Source of the DNA: Owenia fusiformis
Taxonomy: Eukaryota; Annelida; Polychaeta; Sabellida; Oweniidae
Assembly (NCBI GenBank): GCA_903813345.2
Contig: CAIIXF020000007.1
Coordinates: 8,871,730-8,935,729, forward strand
Direction of reading: 5' to 3'
DNA: 64,000 nt
Shown in pieces: positions 12,327 to 24,500 of this stretch; the stretch's first letter is position 1, and every line of letters begins with the position of its first letter. The position numbers and the translations under genes are program-made. Under the pieces are notes generated by a model, which was given only the letters and a program-made list of their open reading frames with translations, was not told the DNA's origin and ran no database searches.

Positions 12327-12584
12327 TGCCTGCACTACTGGTAAAGAGGGGTGATGTCAACGCGGTAGCCTGACAGTCGCCCCAGGGTATTTCAATATAA
12401 AGGGAGCTCCTAGTACAGGGGCCAACCAGGAAAGTTCCTTTCAATTTTAATGCGTTGCAAACCATAGATCTATTTTTAAATTAAGGTTTTAAATTATATT
12501 CTATTCAAATTCTATCACTGTTAAATAATATATCTGCTTTAAATGGGCTTATTAGCCTTTTGCAGATTATCGACATAGACATAG
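12327..12584 (+). mobile_element. 5'-truncated solo 3' end of the CR1-like LINE
   Basis: Plus-strand sequence from 'GCCTGCACTACTGGTAAAG' through 'GATGTCAACGCGGTAGCCTGACAGT', 'AAACCATAGATCTATTTTTAAAT', 'GGGCTTATTAGCCTTTTGCAGATTAT' to a CGACATAGACATAG tail. It matches, in reverse complement, the 3' UTR of the LINE at 21511-24892. Only the last ~260 bp are present, the usual outcome of incomplete target-primed reverse transcription. Confidence 0.88.
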
Positions 12585-14387
12585 TCCCTTTTGCTTTTTG
12601 TCACTGATTACTGACACATATGTACTTTTTCACGAATTTCTTAAACCCAGCGTTACACTGCATGTTATGCTCGGGTTTCAATGGCCAAGTAGCCATACCA
12701 TTTTCTCAAAAATATAGATCCATACCATTGCTAGATATGACCCAAAAACAAAGCTAAATCAAATCCAAAATTGAAATTTATTGTGAAAATAGGGTCATCC
12801 TCATACCAAATGGCAGAATAAGTGACAAAGCAATCATTCATAGGACTATATTCTTTTCACAAAAGATTTAATTTGCCAAGCACTGCCATAACTAAAAGTT
12901 GTGATAATTCTATGACCATTGCCAGATTGCCCATTGACATACCAAAATGAGAAAAAATGCAAAATGTAGGTCCATTGTCATACAAAAAGTGAAAAAGGTA
13001 CCCCACCTAAGCCAATGATACTGTTTGGTTTAAAATAGAATGAATCATCTCAGGGTTTTCTTTTTATTGAACTGAACTCGGAGTGGCTTGCTCTATTGAC
13101 TATGTAGTTGTAATTTATGCTATACTTTAGGAAATTGTCACAGAAATTGGATTATCCTAAAGGACAATATACAAGTAATATATTGACTATATCCGTAATA
13201 GTGGAAATTACAACTACACACAAGTAAAATGATCAAGCCACATTGCGTTCAATATTCAATATGGGATAATCCCAATATCTGAATATAGTGTATCGACTAC
13301 AGGAGGATCTGTTTACTGTTATTTGATAAATTAAACAAAACTTTTGAAATTAGTTTGCTTCAATTTATACTGACGTACAATTTGGTTTAAGTTATTCAAG
13401 TTGGGGATAAACTATTCAGGGGTTTCACTAGAATTTCTCACAACAGGCTAAATAAATGAAAACAGCAAGCAAAAGTTATGGAAATCATGAATTTAACATG
13501 GAAAAGTTGAAAAGTCCTTAAAAACAACAGGCGATTTTTTGAAAACCAGTGAAAATCTCCTGCTGCTAATGAAACCCGTGAACTTTGTCAACTTTAATGA
13601 GAACTGCTTGAAACATTCTAACTGCAAACTTTGTATCCTTTTCCATGAAATCTATACATATTTTATATCACAAACTTTAAAATCTAAAATAGTATTTTGG
13701 GTTCCATACCCTACATGTCATGGAATATGGGTAGTACGATGTGTTTGTAGCCCGGGGGTTCACTCCAAATAATTTGGGTAGGTATGTGCAGCACGGTCAA
13801 TTTTGGCTTTGAGCATAAAACAATTGGCCAATCTGAGAGGAAAAAAACATGGTAAATTGTCTAAGAAAGTACCCTTTTTAAGTCAAAATTCAGTCTTTCT
13901 ACAGAAAATTGTATTAAATTCATTAAATCAGTTGCCAAGGCCTTACACAAATCATTAGAAAAGTTGATCTTTAGTCATTTATTAGTCTCAGAGGAATTAA
14001 ACATGGAAACCTTCAATCTTGAGAGGACATTGACATGGAAAAAATGCTCAAAAAGGGGGTCTTTGGGGCGGCACATAGGTATTAAGAAGTATATTGAAGT
14101 GAACCCCCGGAGTTTAGAAGGGTTGACAATTTGGCAATAACATTTTTTGCTACCTCTCAAATGGCCTCAATATGTCAATGGGTAACTCAAGTTTGTGCTT
14201 AACACAAATCATTTCAAACACAATACATATATTGAGTATTTAATTATTTTATTGAACTCAACAGTTAATAATTAACGAATCATGTCATCTCAATGATTTT
14301 TCAAATCAACTAGCATTTCTTACAATTTTTCTGCATTATTGTTTTGACACAAAAATAGTAAAAATCAGATAGGAGCCTATATATATA
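12585..14387. other. Intergenic, nothing recognised
   Basis: AT-rich sequence between tra2 and the SAP-domain gene. Short open frames (for example 13539-13772 plus, 13975-14160 minus) show no family motif and no coding character. No RNA gene was recognised. Confidence 0.5.
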
Positions 14388-14931
14388 ATATTCACTGGTG
14401 ATCCACTCGATTAGCTGGTTACCAAAACGAACCGTTTTGGTAACAAAATGTCGGTACGTCGAAGGCACGATTTTTCTTTTTTCCTTATTTCACGCGTTGT
14501 AGGCAGAATCCCCACGACGTTTTTTCTCACAACGTGCATCAGTATCATATGTTTTAGAAAATGTACATGTTTGCGATAAAATAGCTCAGAGGACAACAGA
14601 ATCGTCGATTTACTTCCTCACTTAAGTTACATAAACAGTTTTTCGAAAAATAGTTAAGATCTGCACTTTTAACCCAAACCGTTTATGTAACTTAAGTGAG
14701 GAAGTAAATCGACGATTCTGTTGTCTTCTAAACTATTTGTTCGCAAATATGTACACTTTCTTAAACATATGATACTGATACACGTATGTGTTAAAAAATG
14801 TCGTGGGAATTCTGCCTACAAGTGTAAAATAAGGAAACAAGAAAAATCGTACCTTCCGGATGTTCGACATTTTGTTACCATAACGGCTCGTTTTGGTAAC
14901 CAGCGTAATCGAGTGGATCACCAGTGATATT
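14388..14931. mobile_element. ~0.54 kb foldback element (near-complete palindrome)
   Basis: The left arm begins AATATTCACTGGTGATCCAC and the right arm ends GTGGATCACCAGTGATATT. The arms match almost to the centre (GTTACATAAACAGTTTTTCG / CCGTTTATGTAACTTAAGTG around 14630-14700). The inward arm includes GGTTACCAAAACG...TTTTGTTACCAAAA-type sequence. The mirror-image short ORFs at 14411 and 14721 are a by-product of this symmetry. No transposase. Confidence 0.9.
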
Positions 14932-16043
14932 GGCTATACACTAACCTGCTAACAGTCATTAACAAAATGCAGAATAAAAATATACATTTGAGATTTAGCA
15001 GCAAATTGATTGTTTTGTTCAATTTGGTGAAAAGTGATTAGTTTACATGTGTACCCTAACACACATATTCTCAGACTTATGAGATTCCTTTAATACTAGT
15101 TAATGAGATACAGTGTACTTACAAGTAAACTCAATTTAAGAATTTAGAAAGAACAATAACACCCATAAGCATTACAAATGTCTTTGTAACTTTTTATATT
15201 AAATAACTGACATGGTCAAATAACATATAAACTGTAACATTTAAATCTTTTCCACTAAATACAGTGAGCAAATCACTCAGCTGTTAACATCTCATCTTCA
15301 ATGATCACTGCAAGATAATCCAACATCTTTTTTGGATGATTGCAAAATCAAAATCCATGATTTCAGAATTAGCACAATACAGTATACTTACTGTAATTGA
15401 GAAATTAGCACCAACTTAATCACATTTACTCCATTTTACATATATCTGGATGCATGTATAATATATCTGGAAACAAAGGAGAAATGACCTAAGACAGAAA
15501 ACACTTTTCATAGAAGTGCATAGTGCTTACTTATATTTTCATTTTTCTTTGACACATAAGAAAAAATGATCAGGAATTTTGAAATCTCTATTAAAGGGAG
15601 ATACTGCGTATTGACAGAAAAAAGGAACAAAAAATCATGGGAACACGTCCCTCATTCGATCAACTGAATACTGCACAAAGCTTCTTTAGTGCAATATCAT
15701 GCTGAGGAAATAACTCATGTAAAAACATTTAAAGATCGCTACTACAATATTTTTAAATTACTTTTGGCTGAATAGATGGCATATGTGGTTAACCAAAAAA
15801 GGCTAATATGAAGACCTATATCTTTGCCATCAACTGGTGTTGAAAATGATAAAAATTTGAAGGAGGTTTATGAAAATACCATGAGGGAATACACCTACAT
15901 GACTGTATTTGTGAAAAGTGTGTAGTTCTTAGTCTCTCAAATTTTTGGACTTTTCCTTATTCTATGGATTCTTCTAGCAGCTCCTTTTGTGAAGGTTTCA
16001 ATCTCAATGCAAGACTCGTCTCTAACATTTTGGGAATTTGCCA
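14932..16043. other. 3' flank of the SAP-domain gene, no gene seen
   Basis: AT-rich sequence downstream of the minus-strand gene ending at 16044. The segment nearest 16043 is likely its 3' UTR. Nothing else was recognised. Confidence 0.5.
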
Positions 16044-19000
16044 TCAACCATCAAACCCACAAGCACCAGAGCGAGGGGAGTTGAAATATCCCATCAACAT
16101 CTCCTCCTCTTCTCCTCTTCCACACTTCTTAGAGCAAAAGAACTGAGTTGGACTGGCATACTCCATACCTCCATTATTTAGGAGATACTTGGCAGGCTTC
16201 TTGCACTTTCCACATGGAATCTTTGGCTTTATATTTCTCATTATCAAGGCACTATTGTCAATCATCTTGGGCTTTCCCTTCACCCTGAAGCAGCCATGGA
16301 ACAGAATAAGGCACTCAGTTGTTGTGCCAATGTCATATTCATAGCGAATCAATTGATTTTTGGTTGTTAAAATCTTCTTAAGCTTTGTTGACATTAGCTT
16401 TGTTGGTGTATCACTGAATCCAAAATCATCTTTGAACTTCTGGATACAGGAGTCTTGGTAACTGGAAGGGGGTTGGAATGGTGCACTGTTTTTCTGAAAC
16501 AATAGAATACAATTACCTTCAGCTAAGTATAATCTTAAATGTAGATGAGTTTAAAATATGGAGTACTCCAACTGTTGATGCTGCAAACATTCTAGTAACT
16601 AGAAAAACAGCAACTACAAGTAGTAGCAAATCCCACCGAACATAACATGTTTTGAGAAAGAGCGACCATATAAAAATTGAATCAAATCCATCCACTGGTA
16701 TCTGAGTTATCAAAGATTATGTTTTTACGAAAAATGAAGGCCATTTTATAATTCAGCTGCCACCTTTAAAATTTCTTCTTTCATTTTAATGAAAAATGGC
16801 GGAGATTTTGATAAATAGCGGCCATCTTGAAAATTTCATCTCGAGCAATCTGTCGATTGGTATTTGAGTTGAGTACATTTTTTAACTAAAAATGGCCACC
16901 ATTTTGAAATTCTGCAGCCATTTTGAAAATGTCTTCTTGAGCAAGGCTTACATTCTATAATGAGAAATTTAGCTGCCATCTTGAAAATCCCTTCTCGAGC
17001 AGAGCTCCAGGTGTCCCTAGGCATCAGCATGTAAAATGTGGTGGTGACATAAAAATGGAACAGTAACATGTGTATTGTGTAATGTGCCTTACCCTGTACC
17101 AGAACTGAGAGAGATGTCCACAACATTCCATCCAGTACATTCTCAGAGCCTCATCCAGATCATCAAACGAAGCGTTCAAGGGTAGAATCAGATGAATATT
17201 CATCACCTAAACAAGTAAAAAGACAAATAATCGTTACTGAATTCATTTTATTTGATATATACAGGGTGTTTCATATGTATGCACCCCCCCATGAACTCAT
17301 ACATGTAGTATCCCTACCCTATCATGTTATGTTATACATCATTTTGTTCTTTATGGAAAGTTACATAGGATTGCAAAGTTTCAGAACCCAGGGGTGTCCA
17401 TGAAAAAAGATACAATGTATCAAAGTTTGTGGGTATGGGGTCATTTAGAGGGAAACTTCTGGTCATTTACCTGAAATGCCTGTGCTTCCAAGTAAAAGAC
17501 ATTAGCAGGTCCTTCCTCAAACCAACATTCCTTAAGATGATCTTCTGCCTGAGTAAGTTCCATCTTTTTTTCACACTTCTCGCACTTTTCAAGAGGCCTC
17601 ACAAACCATGTATCTGAAAGAAACAATTTGTATTGATATCCGGCATATTTTCTGATAAGCTTCATATAGATAGAAATGAAATATGTTTTGGGACCAAGGT
17701 ATGCATCACTACGCTTACAAATATAACAAGGAATAATAACATGCAAAATGACACCACCTACCATTTTTTGTTACATACATATGGGGGGTATAAGTCTGTT
17801 ACTTGTTGTTTAAGCATACATTTATTTCAGAGGGAAGCACTGTTCTTTAACTTGATGGGGCCATATCATGGGGGGGGGGCAAGTTAAAATATAACTGGAA
17901 AAAAACATCAACTTCCTGGAATAGCAATCCCAATGAAAAAACATATTGTATCAAAACACTCATCATTTTGAACATTTCATTATAAAAATAACTCGGCAGA
18001 CATGCAGAGTAAAGTAGAATTGTCTTTTATTTGGCAAAACCTGCATCCATGATGTTCCTTGATCCCATATTTTAAGTTCCTTCTTGAGGGAAGGTCATAT
18101 GGCAATAGGGCATAAGCCTATAGAAATTGCACAAAATATGATGACTCGTATTTGTGTTAACATAATTCAGTGGCAATCATGGGGTGGCAATATTTCTTTT
18201 TGAGCACAGAGGTCCTATAAAGGCACCAGCCTCTAAATTTGAACATAATCTGCCAATAGTATAATATGAGTAATTTGAACAGATGGATGGATTGATGGAG
18301 AGATAAACTGCCAGACAGCTTCTCTATATCCATCAAGAAGCTACATGATGAGATAATAATCCAACAATCTCATAAAGGACGTTTAATAACTTGGCTGGCT
18401 ACATAAATTAATTCAATGTTTTAAGTTAAAGACATGCTGACTTGTGACACTAGAAAAGAAATATTATAAACAGATAGCTGCGTATAACAAGGGATATTGT
18501 AATTTTTGAAACTGACTTGCCTACGTTGGTACTGTGCTCAGTCAATGATGTACATCTACATTTTCAATCTTTAGTTGATAAATGAAGCAACATTTTGTAT
18601 GGATTATTGTTATTTATTATACAAAATTGTACATGATCAAATTCCATTGGTTCGATTGTACATAATTGGAAAATAATAGATACACACAGTTCAAATGAAA
18701 TAATCTACCTACCTTTACCTCCCTTGTTTTGAGATGCAAAATCAGCAGATTCATCTTCACTCTCATCTTCACTCTCATCGGTTTCCCATTCATCATCATC
18801 ATCATTGCAGTCTTCTATCTCAACTTCAATTGGATGTCCTGGTTCATTTTCAGCTGAATAAATCATAACCATGGTTTATCAACTATATTATGTTTCACAT
18901 CTTGTAGATTTTGAAATTATATAATGAAAATGAATCCATTTCCTTCCATTTTGGTATGAGAATAGTCCTAGAATTTTTGCATTTCAGGTTTTGCGATGCT

Positions 19001-19546
19001 TTTGAGAATGATTCAAATCTTCTAAGGAATAGACATTTTCCCCTTATTGTGTTAGTGATTTAAAGTTGGTTCAATGTTGTTTAAGTTGACAAGAATTACC
19101 CAAAATGTAATAGATGATGATAAGTGAAAGTAACTTCTGACATCTAAGTAATTAAATAGAGACATCATAAACAAAAAACAATCCAATACATAAGAAAAGA
19201 AAATATCACTGAAGAATAAATTGCAGTTGAAATTGGCACTGAGTTGCAGGATTCAGTGTAAGCCCAACAAGAGGAATCAGTGTACTTAGATTCAAAAACT
19301 ACCTGTTTTTTCCTTCTCTTGGATGTCCCTCACCAATTCCCTTTTTCCTCCCTGATGACTGATCCCAAGGTCTTTGCATTTCTGGACCAGCTGTGGCATA
19401 TCTAATCTAGCAAGCTTGATTCGTGTGATCAGTTCACCTTTCTTGCCTCCAACAGGTACATCTAACTCTCGTAACATATCCTTAAGTTCTGGAATTGTCT
19501 TCTCTTCAAGGTTTTCATTAGAATCAGTCGCGCTTACAGAGGCCAT
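16044..19546 (-). CDS. SAP-domain, zinc-binding protein with pRiA4b ORF-3-like C-terminus
   Basis: Five exons in transcript order: 19546-19303, 18853-18713 (or 18719), 17613-17471, 17206-17093, 16493-16044. Phases agree and give about 363 aa. Domains seen: two SAP-like helix-hairpin modules (residues ~13-47 and ~48-80, each with the L..L...GG.K.EL pattern); an acidic linker (~83-125); a possible CCHC zinc site (C139, C142, H154, C158); then ILPLNASFDDLDEALR and ECCGHLS (183-209) and YEYDIGTTTE (265-274); finally a CxxC...CxxxC zinc site (C308, C311, C334, C338). The ECCGHLS and Y-D-x-G-T-T-T-E motifs recall prokaryotic proteins related to pRiA4b ORF-3. I infer a nuclear nucleic-acid-associated role from the SAP modules; the function is unknown. 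The start is supported by the ATG opening the SAP exon. Confidence 0.85.
16640..17010. repeat. Diverged ATGGCGGC/ATGGCC repeat in intron
   Basis: Intronic segment with 'GAATCAAATCCATCCACTGGTATCTGAGTTATCAAA', 'AAAATGGCGGAGATTTTG', 'AAAATGGCCACCATTTTG' and 'CTTGAAAATCCCTTCTCGAGCAGAGCTCC', paralleling 2640-3660 and 33340-33545. It is degenerate and non-coding. Confidence 0.65.
17262..17463. mobile_element. Half copy of the CAGGGTGTTTCATATG MITE
   Basis: CAGGGTGTTTCATATGTATGCACC, CATACATGTAGTATCC, CCCTATCATGTTAT and GGAAAGTTACATAGGATTGC match the left half of 1470-1842. The right terminal repeat is absent. The copy stops within about 10 bp of the donor site of the third coding exon of the SAP-domain gene. 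Confidence 0.8.
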
Positions 19547-21510
19547 GCTTTTACAAGGAAATACTCTAAAATAAGAATATTTACTTTCTTTAAAATGAGA
19601 CTGTTACTTGAGCCATTATCATATAATACCATTAAATCACCTTTATGCATGATCAAAAATTACTAAATTAACTAAACAGAAACAACCAATAAAACTTGGT
19701 TGGTATTATTTGATTTCATGCATCTTTTACGTATAGCAGCTATTATGGGCTGTCCTTCATAAAAAACAATAAATGGTAATAAACCTAAATAAAAAAAGAA
19801 CTTCAGAAACTACCAAGTTTTAATAGTGGACGTGTCTTACAAAGAAGAAATTGACTCTAGACTCTTTTGACAACCCTGCTCTGTGGGGTTGTTTGAATAA
19901 GCATGTCGATTATTGAAAGGATTCCATATATTTTTATTCACAACCTCTTTCAACCAATTTCAGGTAGCATCAACGGGTTTAGGTAAAAAGGCGTTGGGCA
20001 TGGGGTCTACGACTCTACAGGGTGTTCAAAAATGGTTTTGGTAAAAAGGCGTGGGGTGTTGTATTTAGCAGTATAGCGCGCCTTTGGCCATTTGGGTGTA
20101 TGATGGTGGTAAAGGCTACCATTATTTGGCCAATTCACACATAGCTAGGCTAGGTGTGTCCAATTCCAGCCAATCAGAACACGCTATTTAGGACAAATAT
20201 AATTGACGTATACTATATTTCACATCTCCAATTGCATCTCCTAACTCAAATCACATTTTAACGTACACCCTAATATACACCGACCCTACGCCTTTTTACC
20301 CAGACCCAGCATCAACATAGAACTCCCTTTACTATTTAAATCAGTACAGAGTCTGACTCAGACACATCAGAGGGCTTGTCCGACCCTCCAGCCAAGCCCC
20401 TGTCCTGGAATTGGATAAGATCCCGGGACCTATGCGTCTAAATCAGGATTTATATGAATATAGGCTACTGAAAAGAGGGAGGGATAGACTTACTTTACAA
20501 AGCTTACCATGAGATTGAAAAAAACTTGTGTTGTGGTCACAGATATTGGCCAGATCGTTTTGTAGTACAGTCAAAGAATAATACAGAAGATACGACACTA
20601 AATTGGAAAATTTCGAAAAAAAAGTGACCACCTTTCAAAACGTTCCTTATACAAAATGGTACCTGTTTCCCCATGACAGATTTTGCACTTATTTTATAGC
20701 TGAGATCTTCATCTTTCTATTTCTACTTGTTTGGTTCGAGTAAATAACCTATGGATGCAGTTATTTGACTTTCAATACGGCGAATATTTTTCACGAAATC
20801 CGGACTCTTGTGTGTCCAAATATCATTGTAATGATGACGTCACATTTCTGGAACCACGGGAGCAACATTCAGATTTGGACAGACAAGAGTCCGGCGATAA
20901 AATATCACTGTTTTGGCCTCTTATCAACGCAGTATTGCTTGAATAACGGCCATTGGTGATAAAAAAGGTAAAGAATAACAAGACCCTTCGAATGAGGTAT
21001 GATTTGTCTCATATTTTTCAGAAATGGCTCCAGAATCGTCATTTTAAAATTTGAAATTTTCTGAGGTGTCTCATCTTGAGGAAATATTATTGAGCTACTG
21101 ATTCTACTACAAAAGAATCTGGCCGGGATCTATGGTTGTGGTGGTCGAAGTTTTTTCAATTCATTCATTTATTTAGCTCTACCTTATTTTCTCAATATTT
21201 CTCTTACATTATGTTTCAAAATAATGTTCCTCTGTATTTGTATCCTCAGTTCACTCAATACCTTTTAATTGCTTGTATTTACGGTGATATTCATGCTTTT
21301 CGTGCAAGTTTTTTTTACTTCACATTTCAACTTTCACGCCATAAATTTTTATAAACGCTCTTTTCATTGGTTAATATGATTATTGTTACAAGAGCTGTGA
21401 TTGGCTTAATTAGTGGCGGCTAGTTTAAATGTCATTTAACTTGTTTAAAATTAAAATTAATAAACTGGTAAATTTTTGCCTTGTTAATCAACAGCAAACG
21501 GGGGGGGGGA
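19547..21510. other. Intergenic with small inverted repeats
   Basis: Upstream region of the SAP-domain gene. 19977-20308 has a partly inverted pair (GGTTTAGGTAAAAAGGCGTTGGG and CCTACGCCTTTTTACCCAGACCC), suggesting an old non-autonomous element. 20800-20894 is a separate palindrome. No convincing gene; the open frames here lack family motifs. Confidence 0.5.
20800..20894. repeat. 95-bp inverted repeat enclosing a TGACGTCA site
   Basis: CCGGACTCTTGTGTGTCCAAAT at the left is mirrored by ATTTGGACAGACAAGAGTCCGG at the right, a 22-bp stem with few mismatches. The loop holds a perfect CRE-type palindrome, TGACGTCA, at 20835-20842. It may be a tiny foldback element or a structured regulatory site. 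Two overlapping short ORFs across it are probably chance. Confidence 0.7.
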
Positions 21511-24500
21511 CTCTATGTCTATGTCTATGTCAATAATCTGCAAAAGGCTAATAAGCCCATATAAAGCAGATATATAATTTAACAGTGATAGAATTTGAAT
21601 AGAATATGATTTAAAACCTTAACATTTAAAAATAGATCTATGGTTTACAACTCATTTTACCTGGGGAGACTGTCAGGCTACCGCGTTGACATCACCCCCT
21701 TTTACCAGTAGTGCAGGCTTGTTGCTGTGCACTGGGGACCCTTTACATTAAAACATAGATCTATATTAAAAACACACCTATTTAATTGCAGTTATTGACA
21801 TAGGCATAGTATGATGATTTAAAACTACTTAGACTGTCACAGTCTAAGATGTCACCAGGTAGAGTGTTCCATTTAGCTATTGTCCTAGGGAAATAGCTAA
21901 ATTTGTATGCATCCGTTCTAGCTGATGGTTGTATGAACTTAGAAGGATGATACAACCTAGTGTTGGTATTGATCTGTTGGCGGAAGTATGGAGGCACGTC
22001 GATGGCTGCTAGGTTCTGCTTTCCTTTGTAGAAAAGGAAAACTCTAGCAGCCTCTCGACGCTCCTTCAGTGGCTCCCACTGTAGGTCTTGAAGAGCTTTG
22101 GTGACGCAGCCTGGTTCCCTTGAGTGACATTTGGTTACAAACCTGGCTGCTCTTCTCTGTACCTGTTCCAACATATCAATATCTTTTTGTCGGTATGGAT
22201 CCCATGCCGAGCTGGCATACTCTAAATTAGGCCGGACTAGTGACTTATACGCCTGAGCCTTCACTTTTTCAGGGCATTGATGGAGGTTGCGCCTGAGAAA
22301 TCCAAGCACCTTATTGGCTTTGGATACAATAGTTTGAATATGTGTAGTCCAGCGTAAGTTATTTGTGATGTCAATTCCTAGGTATGGGATGTGTGTTACC
22401 GACTTAAGGTTTTCCCCTAGCATGGTGTAATTGTGCATGATAGGGGATTTACCTTTGTGAATATTTAGCACATAGCATTTTGATGGATGGAATTTCATTT
22501 GCCATGTTGATGCCCAGGAGACCAGTTTATCAAGATTCTCCTGTAGTGTTAATGCATCTTGCTTGCTTTCGACTGTCATGAATAAAAGGCTGTCGTCGGC
22601 AAAAAGCTTAAGACTGGCTGAGGATGATAGGTTATTGCCCATATCATTGATATAAACAAGGAAACAGAGTGGTCCAAGAACTGTTCCTTGAGGAACTCCT
22701 GATTTTACTGGAGTTTTTGAACTTGATTCACCATCGAGCACTACCTGTTGTGATCTTCCTACAAGCCAGGATCTGAACCAGTTCAAGTTATTATTGCGAA
22801 TTCCATAGTAGTCGAGTTTGAGCAAGAGGCGTTCGTGAGCCACCGTGTCAAACGCTTTGGAAAAGTCTAATACCAACATGTCTGTTTGTTTATTGTTGTC
22901 GAGGGCCCGAGCTATATTCTCTATTGTATTGACAAGTTGTGTTTCACATGAGTGCTTTGACCTGAATCCATGTTGGAATTTTACTAGAATTTCATAGAGG
23001 TCAAAGTGGGCCATAACATGATGGAATATAATATGTTCCATTATTTTACATGGAACTGACGTCAGAGATACAGGCCTGTAATTCACAGCCTCATCTCTTC
23101 GTCCCTTTTTGTAGATAGCAGTAACATTGGCATGTTTCCAGTCCAAAGGCACTAAGCCTTCATCGATAGACTGTTGAAAAATTATTTGAAGGAATGGTGA
23201 TATGCTGTCACTGCATTCCTTCAGGACCCTAGTCGGAATAAGATCGGGTCCAGTGGCTTTTGATGGATTTAGGCCAGTTAGCAATTTGTGAATTCCTTTT
23301 GTCGAAATTTTGATATTTGGCATTTCAGGAATTTGACTAGGTACCATTGTCGGTAGAGTGGCATCCTCATCTGTGAATACAGAATTGTATTGGTCATTGA
23401 GGATGTTTGCTTTCTGGGCGGCGTCTGTTATTTCGTCGCCATCTTTGTTACGCAGCACGCTGATACCTGATGCATCTTTGCGTTTAGACTTTATGTAGCT
23501 CCAGAAGCGTTTGGTAATGCCTTTGTGCTGAACATTCTCATTTATGATTTCGCTTTCATCAATGTCAAGCAGATCGTTGATGTAGCGCTGATGTTCTTTA
23601 CGAATTTCACTATGGATTAATTTCCGTAGTGATTTGTATTTATGCCAATGATGAGGTTCATTTGAACGTTTGGCAACATTATATCGTCTTTGTTTCTGTC
23701 GGATCATTCTCAGTATCCTGGTGGTAATCCAGGGTACTTTGAATTTCCCACTTAGAGTTTTACTTGGAATATGCTCATTGATTGACGATATTAATGTAGA
23801 TTTGAAGGAGGACCAGTTGTCTTCAACTGATCTACTTTCACAGTTCTCTTTGAATTCGCTGAACTTAGATCGTAGAGTCTCTTTAAGTCCAGTCCATTCT
23901 GCCCGCTTGTATATGTGGACCTTACGAGGCTTCTTTTTCTGAATTTTCATTTTTAGGTTTATATCACATAGGACTGCCTCGTGATCACTCATGCCCGGAA
24001 CCACCGAGATTCTTTCTGCGAGGTTTGGGCATGTAGTGAATACTAAGTCAAGGATGTTATTTTGTCTAGTTGGTTCCTTGACTAGTTGGGTTAGGCCATG
24101 ATCATCAGTTATTGTAATCATCTTCTCATTAAGATCATTAGAATATTGAGAATTAGGCCTTATAGTTCCATTCTCCCAATCGATGTCTGGTAAGTTGAAG
24201 TCACCACATAGGAAGATGTTTTTCATATGTGTATTACCATTAGCATAAAGTTTATCGAGGGATGTTTGGAGCGAGTCCAAAGCACCAGTATCGTTGTTTG
24301 GTTGACGATAGAAGGATCCAAACAGTATGTCCCCATTTGATAGAGATGCTTTGGACCATATGATTTCGCAATCAGCTGTCGCTTCATATTCGACTGATAT
24401 GAAGTCACTTTTGACTGCGATTAGGACACCGCCAGCACCTTTCTTTCGGTCTTTCCTGTATGGAGGTGGGCTAAGGTAGTCTTGACCGAATATCCATTTG

